A stretch of 64,000 bases of DNA from Hephaestia caeni (GCF_003550065.1 NZ_QXDC01000003.1:1054001-1118000), one strand, 5' to 3'. Shown: positions 32,258 through 41,664, counted from the first letter of the stretch. Translations and numbers: made by a program. Notes: generated by a model not told the origin, from the letters alone.

Positions 32258-32818
32258 ATGCCGTACCGCACGACCATCGGTCACCGCCATTTCTTCGCGC
32301 TCCTCCCGCCGGCCGCCGAAGCCGGCCGTATCGCGCTCATGGCCGAACGCTGGTTCGCTGACGCGGGCAGCCCGGTCCGTCGCGATCGGCTCCACATCAC
32401 CCTGTTCGCCCTGCCTGCGGCGATCGAGGTGTCTTCGGGGCTGGAGGAGCGATTGTGCGAGGCTGGCGGCACGATCGCCGCCGCGCCGGTCGCGGTGACA
32501 CTCGATCGCCTTTCGGGCGGCGGCGGCCCGATCGTGCTGCGTCCGTCGCGGCGGATTGTCGCGCTGGGCGCGCTGCACCGTGCGATCGGCGACCGTATCC
32601 GTGCGGTCGGATTGCGGCCGCGTGCGGGCTATCGCTTCCAGCCGCACCTCACGGTGGGGTATCGCAACGGGCTGGCGCTTAACGAACCGACCGCACCGAT
32701 TGCGTGGCGCGCAACCGATATCGTTCTGATCCACAGCCATGTCGGGCGCACGCGACACGATCTCGTCGGCCGCTGGCCGCTCACCGGCGCGGTCGATCCG
32801 CAACTCAGCCTGTGGTGA
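32258..32818 (+). CDS. thpR: 2'-5' RNA ligase / cyclic phosphodiesterase (2H family)
   Basis: The product is 186 residues. The two catalytic H-x-T motifs of the 2H phosphoesterases are present: 'RLHITLFAL' (near residue 46) and 'PHLTVGY' (near 129). ThpR/LigT-type proteins join or open 2'-5' RNA bonds, or act as 2',3'-cyclic phosphodiesterases. A LexA-type box lies in its promoter, which would make it DNA-damage inducible; that is unusual for the family. nhaA follows 37 bp later on the same strand. A small region after the first motif is Gly-rich. Confidence 0.87.
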   Translation: MPYRTTIGHRHFFALLPPAAEAGRIALMAERWFADAGSPVRRDRLHITLFALPAAIEVSSGLEERLCEAGGTIAAAPVAVTLDRLSGGGGPIVLRPSRRIVALGALHRAIGDRIRAVGLRPRAGYRFQPHLTVGYRNGLALNEPTAPIAWRATDIVLIHSHVGRTRHDLVGRWPLTGAVDPQLSLW

Positions 32819-32855
32819 GGATTGCGCGCGCCGTGTCAGCCGATAGGAAGGGACG

Positions 32856-34061
32856 ATGGTCGGCTTCCGCTTCCCCCGCTCGGTGCTGCGCGCGTTCCTT
32901 GCCAATGAGGCGGCGGGCGGGATCGTCCTGATCGTCGCGGCGGCGTTGGCGATGGTCGTGGCCAACCTGCCCGCCACCGCGCACGCCTATCACGCGTTCG
33001 TCCATGCCCGAACCGGCCCCGTCATTGCCCCTGCGATCGGGCCGATGACGGTGCATCTGTGGATCAACGACGCACTGATGGCGCTGTTCTTCCTGCTCGT
33101 CGGGCTCGAGATCAAGCGCGAGTTCATGGACGGGCGGCTCTCGACATGGGAACGGCGGCGGCTGCCGGTGATCGCCGCCGGCGCGGGGATGGCGCTGCCC
33201 GCGCTGGTCTATCTCACGGTGACACGAGGTACGCCGGGCCTGCACGCGGGCTGGGCGATCCCCGCCGCGACCGACATCGCCTTTGCGATCGGTGTCCTCG
33301 CGCTGCTCGGCAGCCGCGCGCCGACCTCGCTCAAACTGTTCCTGACGACGGTTGCGATCGTCGACGATATGGGCGCGGTCGCGATCATCGCGCTCGCCTA
33401 TACCGATCAGATCAGCACGATCGCGCTTGGCGGCGCGGCGCTGGTGCTCGGGCTGCTCTATGTGCTCGGCAAGAGCGGGGTGGGCGCGCTGCCGGTCTAT
33501 GCGATCGGCGTCACTGTCTTGTGGTATTGCGTGCTGCTGTCGGGCGTGCACGCGACGATCGCGGGGGTGGCAGCCGCGCTGGTGATCCCGATCACGCCCT
33601 CGCCCGGCGCGCCCGACGATGCCGCGTCGCCACTCCACCGGCTCGAACACGCGCTGCATCCGTGGGTGGCATTCGCCATCGTGCCGCTGTTCGGCTTCGC
33701 CAATGCCGGCGTCGATCTCAGCGGCATGGGGCTCGATACGCTGCTCGCGCCGTTGCCGCTGGGGATCGCCGCCGGGCTCGTCGTGGGCAAGCAGCTCGGC
33801 ATCTTCGGCGCAGTCTGGGGGACGGTGAAGCTGGGGCTGGCGAGCAAGCCCGCGGGCGCGACGTGGCTCCAGATCTACGGCGTCGCGCTCTTGTGCGGGA
33901 TCGGTTTCACGATGAGCCTGTTCATCGGCGGGCTCGCGTTTCGCGGCGACGTGGAAGGCGAGGTCAAGCTCGGCGTGCTTGCCGGATCGATCGTGTCGGC
34001 GTGCGCGGGCTTCGTGGTGCTGCGGTTCGCGCCCGCGCTGCAACCGGCCGAGCCCGCCTGA
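32856..34061 (+). CDS. nhaA: Na+/H+ antiporter NhaA
   Basis: The product is 401 residues with about 11-12 membrane helices. Family blocks are 'LLVGLEIKREFMDG', 'AIPAATDIAFAIGVLALLG' and the paired aspartates in 'VAIVDDMGAVAIIAL' (near residue 170) that carry the ions. It exchanges sodium or lithium for protons at the inner membrane. It ends with an overlap of one base with the amidohydrolase gene. The N-terminus (MVGFRFPRSVLRAFLANEAAGGIVL) is typical, so the start is secure. Confidence 0.95.
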   Translation: MVGFRFPRSVLRAFLANEAAGGIVLIVAAALAMVVANLPATAHAYHAFVHARTGPVIAPAIGPMTVHLWINDALMALFFLLVGLEIKREFMDGRLSTWERRRLPVIAAGAGMALPALVYLTVTRGTPGLHAGWAIPAATDIAFAIGVLALLGSRAPTSLKLFLTTVAIVDDMGAVAIIALAYTDQISTIALGGAALVLGLLYVLGKSGVGALPVYAIGVTVLWYCVLLSGVHATIAGVAAALVIPITPSPGAPDDAASPLHRLEHALHPWVAFAIVPLFGFANAGVDLSGMGLDTLLAPLPLGIAAGLVVGKQLGIFGAVWGTVKLGLASKPAGATWLQIYGVALLCGIGFTMSLFIGGLAFRGDVEGEVKLGVLAGSIVSACAGFVVLRFAPALQPAEPA

Positions 34062-35065
34062 TGCGCGGCTTCTTCGATCCCCGCCAGCGTGCGCACGCCC
34101 CGGCGCAGGAACTGCATAACGGCGGCTTCGTCGCCTATGCCGAAACCCCGGCGCGCGCCGATGCGATCCTCGCCGCGCTCGGGCCGCTGGAGACGCCCGC
34201 CGACCGCGGCGAGGCGCCGATCCTCGCGGTACACGACGCGGCCTATGTCGATTTCCTGAAAACCGGCCCTGCGCGCTGGAAGGCGGCGGGGCGGCCGGGC
34301 GATCTGGTCGGCTATATCTGGCCGATCGTCGGGCGGCGGCCGCTCGCGCTCGATCGGATCGACGCGCTTGCGGGACGGTTCAGCCTCGATGCCGCGACCC
34401 CGCTCACCGCCGATACCTGGACGTCGGCTTATTGGAGCGCCCAGAGCGTGCTCGCCGCGCTCGATGCGGTGCTGGGCGGCGATCGCGCCGCCTTCGCCTT
34501 GTGCCGCCCGCCCGGCCATCATGCCGGGCGCGATTATCTGGGCGGCTATTGCCATCTCAACACCGCCGCGATCGCCGCGCAGGCGGCCATTTTCGGCGGC
34601 ATGGCCCCAGTCGCGATCCTCGATGTGGATTACCATCACGGCAACGGTACGCAGGATATCTTCTGGAACCGGGGCGACGTGTTCTTCGCCTCGCTCCATG
34701 CCGATCCGGCGACCGATTATCCGTTCTATTGGGGCCATGCCGACGAGACCGGCGAGGGCGCGGGCGACGGCACCACGCTCAACCTGCCACTGCCGCAGGG
34801 CACCACGCGTGACGCATTCCGCGCCGCACTGGCGACCGCGCTCGATCGAATCGCGCGCTTCGCGCCCGATCTGCTGATCGTCAGTTATGGCGCCGATACC
34901 TGGGCCGGCGATCCGATCTCGCGGTTCGGGATCGAGACGGCGGACTATCGCCTGCTCGCGGCCGACATCGCCGCGTGCGGCTGGCCGACGCTGATCGCGA
35001 TGGAAGGCGGCTATGCGTGCGACGCGCTGGGTGCGAACGTCGCGGGCTTCCTCAGCGGTTTCTGA
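34061..35065 (+). CDS. Histone deacetylase-like amidohydrolase (acetylpolyamine type)
   Basis: The product is 334 residues. The active-site blocks of class II HDAC-like enzymes are present: 'CRPPGHHAGRDYLGGYCHLN' (tandem His, near residues 150-155) and the zinc site 'ILDVDYHHGNGTQDIF' (Asp and His near 188-192), with a further Asp in 'VSYGADTWAGDP'. Bacterial members remove acetyl groups from polyamines or small amides rather than histones. Its ATG uses the last base of the nhaA stop, so translation is probably coupled to nhaA. That pairing has no obvious biochemical reason. Confidence 0.9.
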   Translation: MRGFFDPRQRAHAPAQELHNGGFVAYAETPARADAILAALGPLETPADRGEAPILAVHDAAYVDFLKTGPARWKAAGRPGDLVGYIWPIVGRRPLALDRIDALAGRFSLDAATPLTADTWTSAYWSAQSVLAALDAVLGGDRAAFALCRPPGHHAGRDYLGGYCHLNTAAIAAQAAIFGGMAPVAILDVDYHHGNGTQDIFWNRGDVFFASLHADPATDYPFYWGHADETGEGAGDGTTLNLPLPQGTTRDAFRAALATALDRIARFAPDLLIVSYGADTWAGDPISRFGIETADYRLLAADIAACGWPTLIAMEGGYACDALGANVAGFLSGF

Positions 35066-35080
35066 TCGCAGACGAGAGCC

Positions 35081-35425
35081 TCAGCCCTCGTAGTCGCCGC
35101 CGACATTGGTGTTGCGCGGGGGCGCCGCCGCGGTCAGGCGCAGCGCTTCGGCCGAGGCGGCGAGGCTGCCGATCTCGTCGGGCGTGTCGTCCTCGTCGAC
35201 CTGCACCTTTTGCAGGCCCGAGACGACCGATTCCTCAAGATGCTTGGGCTTGACCGTCTGTTCGGCGATCTCGCGCAGAGCGACCACCGGATTTTTATCG
35301 CGGTCGCGATCGAGCGTCAGATCGGCGCCACCCGAAATCTGCCGCGCACGCTGCGCAGCGAGCAGCACCAGATCGAACCGGTTGGGGATTTTGTCGACGC
35401 AATCTTCGACCGTGACGCGCGCCAT
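35081..35425 (-). CDS. rpoZ: RNA polymerase omega subunit
   Basis: The product is 114 residues. The start '[33 protein letters not shown]' (parts) is the signature of omega, and the middle '[14 protein letters not shown]' is conserved as well. It binds the beta' subunit and helps polymerase assembly; in many species it forms a ppGpp site. The C-terminal 45 residues are acidic then Ala/Pro-rich, longer than in E. coli but common in alphaproteobacteria. It diverges from the phospholipase D-type gene. The next gene on its strand to the left is sixty thousand-side housekeeping unrelated; no spoT neighbour is seen. Confidence 0.95.
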   Translation of the reverse strand: MARVTVEDCVDKIPNRFDLVLLAAQRARQISGGADLTLDRDRDKNPVVALREIAEQTVKPKHLEESVVSGLQKVQVDEDDTPDEIGSLAASAEALRLTAAAPPRNTNVGGDYEG

Positions 35426-35491
35426 GGACGTTGTCCTCGTTCAGCTTATTCTCGGAAATCCAAGCGCGCGATCTAGGGTTGGCCCACCCCG

Positions 35492-36727
35492 ATGTCAAGA
35501 AATGCCGAGGGGTTGCCGCGCCGATCGGCACCGGGCATCACCCTCTACATGGAGCGTCCGCCGCCGCAACCGACCTTCACGATCGCCGGCAATCGCTTGC
35601 GGCTGCTCGATATCGGTCCCGACCGGCTCGACGCGCTGGTCGCATTGATCGAGGGCGCGCGGCACTCGCTCAGGATCATCTATTACATCTATTCGGACGA
35701 CGCCTCGGGGCGGCGGGTGCGCGATGCCATGCTCGCGGCGGCGCGGCGCGGCGTGACGGTGTCGCTCATCGTCGATGCGTTCGGCAGCGACGCCGCCGAG
35801 CATGAGCATTTCTTCGCCCCGCTCGAAGCGGCGGGCGCGAGCGTCTGCGAGTTCGAACCGCGATTCGGGCGGCGCTATCTGCTGCGCAACCACCAGAAGC
35901 TCGCGCTTGCGGATGCCGAGGGCGAGGCGCGTGTTATCATCGGGGGATTCAACATCGATGACGATTATTTCGGGACGCGCGCCGAAGACGCCTGGCGCGA
36001 TCTCGGCCTCATCGTCGAGGGGCCGGCGGCGGGGCGGATTGCGGGCTATTTCGACACCTTGTCACACTGGGTGCGGCAGCCGCAAGGCAGCTTCGGCGAG
36101 TTGCGGCGCACGCTCAACCGCTTCAGCGAAGAAACCGGGGCGCTGCGCTGGCTGATCGGCGGGCCGACGCGGCGGCTGTCGGCCTGGGCGCGCACCATCC
36201 GGCAGGATATGCGCGCGGCCAGGCGCATCGACATCATCGCCGCCTATTTCTGCCCGACGCCGGGGATGCTGCGCCGCTTCGACAAGGCCGGGATCAAACG
36301 CGGCAGCCGCGTGCGCATCATCACCGCCGGAAAATCGGACAATAATGCCACGATCGCGGCGGCGCGCTTCACCTATGCCGGGCTGCTGCGCAAGGGAGTC
36401 GAGGTCTACGAATATCGGCCGACCAAGCTCCACACCAAGCTCTACGTCATCGACGACGCCGTCCATGTCGGCTCGGCCAATTTCGACGTGCGCAGCCTGT
36501 TCCTCAACCTCGAGCTGATGCTCAGGATCGAAGACCCCGCCTTCGCCGCGCACGTCCGCGCCTATGTCGATCACGAGATCGCCGACAGCGAGCGGATCAC
36601 CAGGATGTGGTGGAAGCGCCATGTCGGGCTGTGGCAGCGGATCAAGCAGGCGACGGCCTATTTCGTCGTCGCGGTGCTCGATTACAATCTGACGCGGCGG
36701 CTCAATTTCGGCCCGGACGGGAAGTGA
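35492..36727 (+). CDS. Phospholipase D-family protein (cardiolipin synthase-like)
   Basis: The product is 411 residues from ATG 35492; an ATG at 35549 would remove 19 poorly conserved residues and is equally possible. It has two HKD motifs: 'NHQKLALADAEGEARVIIGGFN' (near residue 133) and 'LHTKLYVIDDAVHVGSANFD' (near 316). No membrane helix precedes the first motif, unlike E. coli ClsA, so it resembles ClsB-type enzymes or PLD-type transphosphatidylases. It may make cardiolipin or related lipids. A putative phospholipid methyltransferase gene lies next, tail to tail across a long palindrome. Confidence 0.87.
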   Translation: MSRNAEGLPRRSAPGITLYMERPPPQPTFTIAGNRLRLLDIGPDRLDALVALIEGARHSLRIIYYIYSDDASGRRVRDAMLAAARRGVTVSLIVDAFGSDAAEHEHFFAPLEAAGASVCEFEPRFGRRYLLRNHQKLALADAEGEARVIIGGFNIDDDYFGTRAEDAWRDLGLIVEGPAAGRIAGYFDTLSHWVRQPQGSFGELRRTLNRFSEETGALRWLIGGPTRRLSAWARTIRQDMRAARRIDIIAAYFCPTPGMLRRFDKAGIKRGSRVRIITAGKSDNNATIAAARFTYAGLLRKGVEVYEYRPTKLHTKLYVIDDAVHVGSANFDVRSLFLNLELMLRIEDPAFAAHVRAYVDHEIADSERITRMWWKRHVGLWQRIKQATAYFVVAVLDYNLTRRLNFGPDGK

Positions 36728-36736
36728 TCTGTTGAA

Positions 36737-36820
36737 GCGGCACCGGCCCGCTCCCCCACCCCACCTCCCATGCAAGTATGATGACTTGGGAGGTGGGGTG
36801 GGGGAGCGGGCCGGTGCCGC
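36737..36820. repeat. Long perfect palindrome, family C, copy 1
   Basis: Two 34-bp arms (36737-36770 and 36787-36820) are exactly complementary, with a 16-bp AT-richer loop. The outer part of each arm contains CCGGCCCGCTCCCCCA and the inner part CCCCACCTCCCA (or complements). It lies between two convergent stop codons (36727 and 36843). An RNA copy from either strand would form a very stable stem, so it could end both transcripts. Confidence 0.9.
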
Positions 36821-36842
36821 GATCAAAATCAAAGAAGCCGCT

Positions 36843-37460
36843 TCAATCCTTCCACGCCCAGTAAAGCTGCGCGGGCGGCACGTTCCACCATTCCATCGCA
36901 TGATCGATGCGATCGGCATGGGGGGTGAGGAAATCCTTCACCTTGGGCGAGAATTGATAGACGAGGAAGGCGCCGCCGGGGCGCAGCGTCTCGAAGGTCG
37001 CCTTGGCGATCGCGGGGCCGACGCCGGGCGGCAGCGTCGAAAACGGCAGGCCCGACAGCACGTAATCGGCGGCTTCGTGGCCATGATCGGCGACGATCTG
37101 CGCGACGTCGGCGGCCGAACCGTTGACCGCGGCAAAGCGCGGATCCTGGATCGTCTGGCGCAGATAGCGGATGAAATCGGGGTTGGTGTCGATCGCGATG
37201 TACTGCGCGTCGGGCGCCATCCGCTCGAGGATCGAACGACAGAAGGTGCCGACGCCTGGGCCGTATTCGACGAACAATTTGGTGTTCGCCCAATCCACGG
37301 GGCCGAGCATCTTGCGGATCAGCCGATCGGAGGACGGGACGATCGAGCCGACCATCACCGGATGTTTGAGAAAGCCCTGGAAGAACATGCCCCAGGGGGA
37401 GGGGACCCCGGCTGCGCGGCGTTCACGCCTGCGCGTGGCAGCAGTGGTCGAACTTGTCAT
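36843..37460 (-). CDS. SAM-dependent methyltransferase, phospholipid N-methyltransferase-like
   Basis: The product is 205 residues from ATG 37460; an ATG at 37517 would add 19 residues. The SAM-binding motif I is 'LFVEYGPGVGTFCRSIL' (near residue 62), followed by the acidic end of strand 2 in 'YIAIDTNPDFI' and the motif 'YVLSGLPFSTLP', the N/S/D-PPF-type post-I region seen in the rRNA dimethylase/PmtA-like group. The segment 'FLKHPVMVGSIVPSSDRLIRKM' near residue 30 is typical of PmtA-like lipid methyltransferases. It would methylate phosphatidylethanolamine at the membrane. Substrate not certain. Confidence 0.78.
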   Translation of the reverse strand: MTSSTTAATRRRERRAAGVPSPWGMFFQGFLKHPVMVGSIVPSSDRLIRKMLGPVDWANTKLFVEYGPGVGTFCRSILERMAPDAQYIAIDTNPDFIRYLRQTIQDPRFAAVNGSAADVAQIVADHGHEAADYVLSGLPFSTLPPGVGPAIAKATFETLRPGGAFLVYQFSPKVKDFLTPHADRIDHAMEWWNVPPAQLYWAWKD

Positions 37461-37603
37461 CGCTATCCTAACGCTGATGTTATCACAGAGGAACACACGC
37501 GGGTCGTGACTTTCCAATGAACAGGCAAGCGCGTCGGCCTCACGCGTGCGCCCTTAGGACTTTCCGATCTTGCGTGCCAGTGCAAAGCGCTTAATCGAAA
37601 GCG

Positions 37604-37924
37604 ATGGACGATCGTGCAGGGCAAATCGCCGTCATCTTCGTGTCGCAGCGCACGCAAGCGGATGCCGACGGCTATGACCGCGCGGCGCAGGCGATGGCGG
37701 GGCTCGCCGCGCGCCAGCCGGGCTATTGCGGGATCGATTCGGTGCGTGGCGCCGACGGGCACGGCATCACCGTCAGCTACTGGGCCGACGAGGCGAGCGC
37801 GCTCGCGTGGCGCGATCATCCCGAGCACGTACCGATCCGCGGCCAGGGCCGCGCGCATTGGTATCGCAGCTACCAGGTGTTCGTGACGCAGGTGACGCGC
37901 GGCTACGCGTGGCCGCGCGGGTGA
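37604..37924 (+). CDS. Antibiotic biosynthesis monooxygenase-type protein
   Basis: The product is 106 residues with the ABM dimeric ferredoxin-like fold: 'IAVIFVSQRTQAD', then 'LAARQPGYCGIDSVRG', 'ITVSYWADEASALAWRDHPEH' and 'YQVFVTQVTRGYAW' (parts). Members are cofactor-free monooxygenases, heme-degrading enzymes or stress-related proteins. The substrate cannot be told. Its stop overlaps the GTG start of the MFS gene (GTGA), so it probably works with that transporter. Confidence 0.85.
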   Translation: MDDRAGQIAVIFVSQRTQADADGYDRAAQAMAGLAARQPGYCGIDSVRGADGHGITVSYWADEASALAWRDHPEHVPIRGQGRAHWYRSYQVFVTQVTRGYAWPRG

Positions 37925-39228
37925 GCGCGACCACGACCTTCCGCGGCGCCGACCGAAAATTCATCCTGCTGTTCCTGGTCATGCTGACGATCGCGGCGGG
38001 CAACACCGCGCTGCAATCGGTGCTGCCCGCGCTCGGCCGGTCGCTCGGCGTCGCCGACAACAATGTCGCGGCCGCCTTCTCGGCATCGGCGCTGCTCTGG
38101 GTGATCGCCGCGCCGTTCTGGGCGAAGCGTTCGGATCGGCACGGGCGGCGCGCGATGATCCTGATGGGGCTCGGCGGCTTCGCGGTCTCGCTGCTGATCT
38201 GCGGGGTGTTCCTCGCGATGGGGATCAACGGCTGGATCAGCGGCAGCGCGGCGTTCCTCGCGTTCATCGGCGGGCGGTTGGTCTACGGCAGTTTCGGCGC
38301 CGCCGCCCCGCCGGCGGTGCAGGCGCTGGTCGCGGGCGCGACGACCCGCGAGGACCGGACCAAGGCGCTGACGCTGCTCGCCTCGGCGTTCGGGCTGGGG
38401 ACGATCCTCGGCCCCGCGATCGCGCCCTATCTGATCCTCGGCGCGATCGGGAAGATCGAGATCGGGCTCGCCGGCCCGACCTTCGTGTTCGCCTTGTTCG
38501 GCCTGGGCGTGTGGCTGGCGGTGCGCCGGATGCTGCCCGACGATCGCGGCGTCGGCGGGGGCGATGCGCACGGTGCGGCGACCGCCTATCCCTCGATCGG
38601 CGGGCAATCGTCGGGGGCGAGCGTCACCGCGGCCACCGCCGATCGCGATGCCGAACAGGTCGGCTATGCCGATCCGCGCATCCGCGCGTGGATGATCGCC
38701 GGGCTGGTGATGGGCCACGCGCAGGCGATGACCGGGCAGACGATCGGTTTTCTCGTCATCGATCGGCTCCACGTCGCCCCCGAAGATGCGCTCCAGCCGA
38801 CCGGGCTGGTGCTGATGATGGGCGCGGGCGCGGCGCTGCTCGCGCAATGGGGAATCATCCCGCTGCTCAACCTGTCCCCGCGCAAGCTCGTGCTGAGCGG
38901 GCTGGTGATCGCCGCGATCGGTTGCGTGGGCACGGGGCTCGCGACCTCGCTCTACGGCATCGCGACCAGTTACGCGCTCGCCTCGCTCGGCTTCGGTTTC
39001 ACGCGGCCGGGCTTCACCGCCGGATCGTCGCTTGCGGTCGGGCCCGATGCGCAGGGCTCGGTCGCGGGCAAGGTGACAAGCGTCAACGGCGCCAGCTTCG
39101 TGCTCGGCCCGTCGATCGGCGTCGGGCTGTACGGGTTGACCAAGCCGCTGCCCTATCTGATCGCCGCGGCCGCGTTGGCGGCGATGCTCGTCTATGCCTG
39201 GGTGGCGCTAAAGGACCGCAAGCAATAG
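37921..39228 (+). CDS. MFS efflux transporter, TetA-like
   Basis: The product is 435 residues with about 12 membrane helices in two halves, separated by a Gly/Ala/Ser-rich cytoplasmic loop of about 55 residues (near 205-260). The loop between helices 2 and 3 reads 'FWAKRSDRHGRRAMILMG', the MFS signature of drug/H+ antiporters (DHA1). The GTG start lies within the stop of the ABM gene. It is probably a multidrug or metabolite exporter. Its stop TAG is followed at once by a composite palindrome (39229). Confidence 0.88.
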   Translation: MSATTTFRGADRKFILLFLVMLTIAAGNTALQSVLPALGRSLGVADNNVAAAFSASALLWVIAAPFWAKRSDRHGRRAMILMGLGGFAVSLLICGVFLAMGINGWISGSAAFLAFIGGRLVYGSFGAAAPPAVQALVAGATTREDRTKALTLLASAFGLGTILGPAIAPYLILGAIGKIEIGLAGPTFVFALFGLGVWLAVRRMLPDDRGVGGGDAHGAATAYPSIGGQSSGASVTAATADRDAEQVGYADPRIRAWMIAGLVMGHAQAMTGQTIGFLVIDRLHVAPEDALQPTGLVLMMGAGAALLAQWGIIPLLNLSPRKLVLSGLVIAAIGCVGTGLATSLYGIATSYALASLGFGFTRPGFTAGSSLAVGPDAQGSVAGKVTSVNGASFVLGPSIGVGLYGLTKPLPYLIAAAALAAMLVYAWVALKDRKQ

Positions 39229-39339
39229 GCCACTCCCCACCCGGCCACCCAATGCGATTATCCTATGGGTGGCCGGGTGAGGGTGTAACCCCACAAAGTA
39301 ATGCCTTGTGGGGACCCGTGGGGAGTGGGCCGGCGCCGC
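39229..39339. repeat. Composite palindrome, family C, copy 2
   Basis: Outer arms CACTCCCCAC / GTGGGGAGTG enclose an inner stem ACCCGGCCACCCA / TGGGTGGCCGGGT and an extra hairpin module with CCCCACAAAG / CTTGTGGGG. The same module, in the reverse order, sits in the copy at 43576. It lies between two convergent genes and starts directly at the MFS stop codon. Confidence 0.85.
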
Positions 39340-39375
39340 TTCCACGCCAGTGGATCAAACTCCGGATGCGGCGGA

Positions 39376-41664
39376 TCAGCCCTTCGGCCCGTGCGGGTTG
39401 AGCATCCCCGGCGCGATGAAGCCGATCGGCTGGATGGCCGATGCCTCCTGCTTCAGCTTGGCGGCCATCTGCTCGTATTCCTGCTCCATCTCGGGCGTCA
39501 CCGACGCGCGCGATTCGTGCAGCGCCGCGTCGAAATCGGCCATCGTCACGGATTCTGTGGCGAGCGATTTGCGCAGAGCCACCAACCCGGCGCGCCGCAC
39601 CAGATCCTCCAGATCGGCCCCGGTGAAGCGATCGGTGCGCTCGGCGAGATCGTCGAGATCGACATCGTCGGCGAGCGGCATCCGCTGCGTCTGGATCGCC
39701 AGAATCCGCCGACGCCCGCCCTGATCGGGCACCGAGACATAGATCAGTTCGTCGAACCGGCCGGGGCGCAGCAGCGCGGGATCGACCAGATTGGGCCGGT
39801 TCGTCGCGCCGATCACCACCACCGATTGCAGTTCCTCGAGCCCGTCCATTTCCGACAGGATCGTGTTGACCACGCGTTCGGTGACCTGCGGTTCGCCCAG
39901 GCCGCCACCGCGCGCGGGCACCAGCGAATCGAGTTCATCGATGAAGATCACGCACGGTGCGACCTGGCGCGCGCGCGCGAACAGCCGCGCGATCTGCTGT
40001 TCGCTCTCGCCATACCATTTGCTCAGGAGGTCGGACGATTTGGTGGCGATGAAATTCGCCTCCGCCTCGCGTGCGACCGCCTTGGCGAGCAGCGTCTTGC
40101 CGGTGCCGGGAGGGCCGTAGAGCAGGAAGCCCTTGGCCGGCCGGATGCCCAGGCGCCGGAACGCGTCGGGGTCTTTCAGCGGCAGCTCGACGCCTTCCTT
40201 CAAGCGCTCCTGTGCCTGGTCGAGCCCGCCGATATCCTCCCAGCGGACCTCGGGCGCCTGCACCATCACCTCGCGCATCGCCGAGGGCTGGATGCGCTTG
40301 AGCGCCTCCATGAAATCCTCGCGCGTCACCGACAGGTCGTCGAGCACCTCGGGCGGGATCGTCCCTTCCTCGAGATTGAGCCGCGGCATGATCCGCCGCA
40401 CCGCCTCGATCGCCGCCTCGCGGGTCAAGGCCGCAAGATCGGCGCCGACGAAGCCGTAGGTCGTGCGCGCAAGCTCGTTGAGGTCCACCTTGTCGCCCAG
40501 CGGCATGCCGCGCGTGTGGATGCCGAGGATCTCCTTGCGCCCGCGCTCGTCGGGCACGCCGATGATGATCTCGCGGTCGAACCGGCCGGGGCGTCGCAGC
40601 GCCTCGTCGATCGCGTCTGGGCGATTGGTGGCGGCGATCACGACCAGATTGGCGCGCGCCTCCAGCCCGTCCATCAGCGTCAGCAATTGCGCGACGAGGC
40701 GCTTCTCGGCCTCGCCCTGCACGCGGTCGCGCTTTGGCGCGATCGAATCGATCTCGTCGATGAACACGATCGAGGGCGCCGCCTTGGCCGCTTCCTCGAA
40801 GACGCTGCGCAGCCGCTGTTCCGACTCGCCATAGGCCGAGCCCATGATCTCGGGGCCGTTGATCAGGAAGAATTCGGCCGCGCTCTCGTTGGCGACGGCG
40901 CGCGCGAGCCGCGTCTTGCCGGTGCCGGGCGGGCCGTGGAGCAGCACCCCCTTGGGCGGATCGACGCCGAGCCGCTGGAACAATTCGGGATAGCGCAGCG
41001 GCAGTTCGACCATCTCGCGGAGCTGGTCGATCGTGTGGCTCATCCCGCCGATGTCGTCATAGGTGACGTCGGCGCGGCGCGATTGCTGCGGTTCCTCATA
41101 TTCGGAGCGCAATTCGATTTCGGTATGCTCGTCGATATGGACGACGCCCTTGGGGGTCGTCTGGACGACCGACAGGCGGATTTCCTGCAAGGCATAGGCC
41201 GGTGCGCGCAGATATTGCGCGACATTGGGCGGGATATTGTCGACGCGCTGTTGCCCCGCGGTCGCGACGACATCGCCTTGGCACAGAGGCCGGCCGACGA
41301 AGACGCGCTTCAACGCATGGCTCGATCCCTGGAGCCGCAGATTCTGTTGCGCGGGTGCAAAGACGACGCGTGTCGCGGGCTTCGATTCGATCTTGCGGAT
41401 TTCGACATATTCGCCCGAGCCCGCCCCGGCGTTGGCGCGCTGGAGCCCGTCGATGCGGATGATCTCCAGCCCTTCGTCCTCGGGATAGGGATAGACCGCG
41501 CGTGCCGGCGTCGAGCGTTTGCCGACGATTTCGATCACGCCCCCTTCGGCAAGCGCGAGCTGCGCCATCAGCGCGCGCGGCAGGTGCGCGATCCCGCGAC
41601 CCGAATCCTCAGGCCTTGCATTGGCGACCTGGAGCTTGTGGACCGGCGGTTCGCTGTCGGCCAT
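39376..41664 (-). CDS. CDC48/VCP-type AAA+ ATPase
   Basis: The product is 762 residues. The N-terminal double-psi barrel and CDC48_2 domains (about 1-185) are followed by two AAA modules: D1 with 'GPPGTGKTRLARAVANE' (near 243) and 'VFIDEIDSIAPKR', and D2 with 'GPPGTGKTLLAKAVARE' (near 517) and 'IFIDELDSLVPARGG'. Both have complete Walker A and B motifs. It is a hexameric unfoldase. CDC48 is general in archaea and eukaryotes and occurs in a limited set of bacteria including sphingomonads. The gene is monocistronic, facing the MFS gene. Confidence 0.94.
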   Translation of the reverse strand: MADSEPPVHKLQVANARPEDSGRGIAHLPRALMAQLALAEGGVIEIVGKRSTPARAVYPYPEDEGLEIIRIDGLQRANAGAGSGEYVEIRKIESKPATRVVFAPAQQNLRLQGSSHALKRVFVGRPLCQGDVVATAGQQRVDNIPPNVAQYLRAPAYALQEIRLSVVQTTPKGVVHIDEHTEIELRSEYEEPQQSRRADVTYDDIGGMSHTIDQLREMVELPLRYPELFQRLGVDPPKGVLLHGPPGTGKTRLARAVANESAAEFFLINGPEIMGSAYGESEQRLRSVFEEAAKAAPSIVFIDEIDSIAPKRDRVQGEAEKRLVAQLLTLMDGLEARANLVVIAATNRPDAIDEALRRPGRFDREIIIGVPDERGRKEILGIHTRGMPLGDKVDLNELARTTYGFVGADLAALTREAAIEAVRRIMPRLNLEEGTIPPEVLDDLSVTREDFMEALKRIQPSAMREVMVQAPEVRWEDIGGLDQAQERLKEGVELPLKDPDAFRRLGIRPAKGFLLYGPPGTGKTLLAKAVAREAEANFIATKSSDLLSKWYGESEQQIARLFARARQVAPCVIFIDELDSLVPARGGGLGEPQVTERVVNTILSEMDGLEELQSVVVIGATNRPNLVDPALLRPGRFDELIYVSVPDQGGRRRILAIQTQRMPLADDVDLDDLAERTDRFTGADLEDLVRRAGLVALRKSLATESVTMADFDAALHESRASVTPEMEQEYEQMAAKLKQEASAIQPIGFIAPGMLNPHGPKG

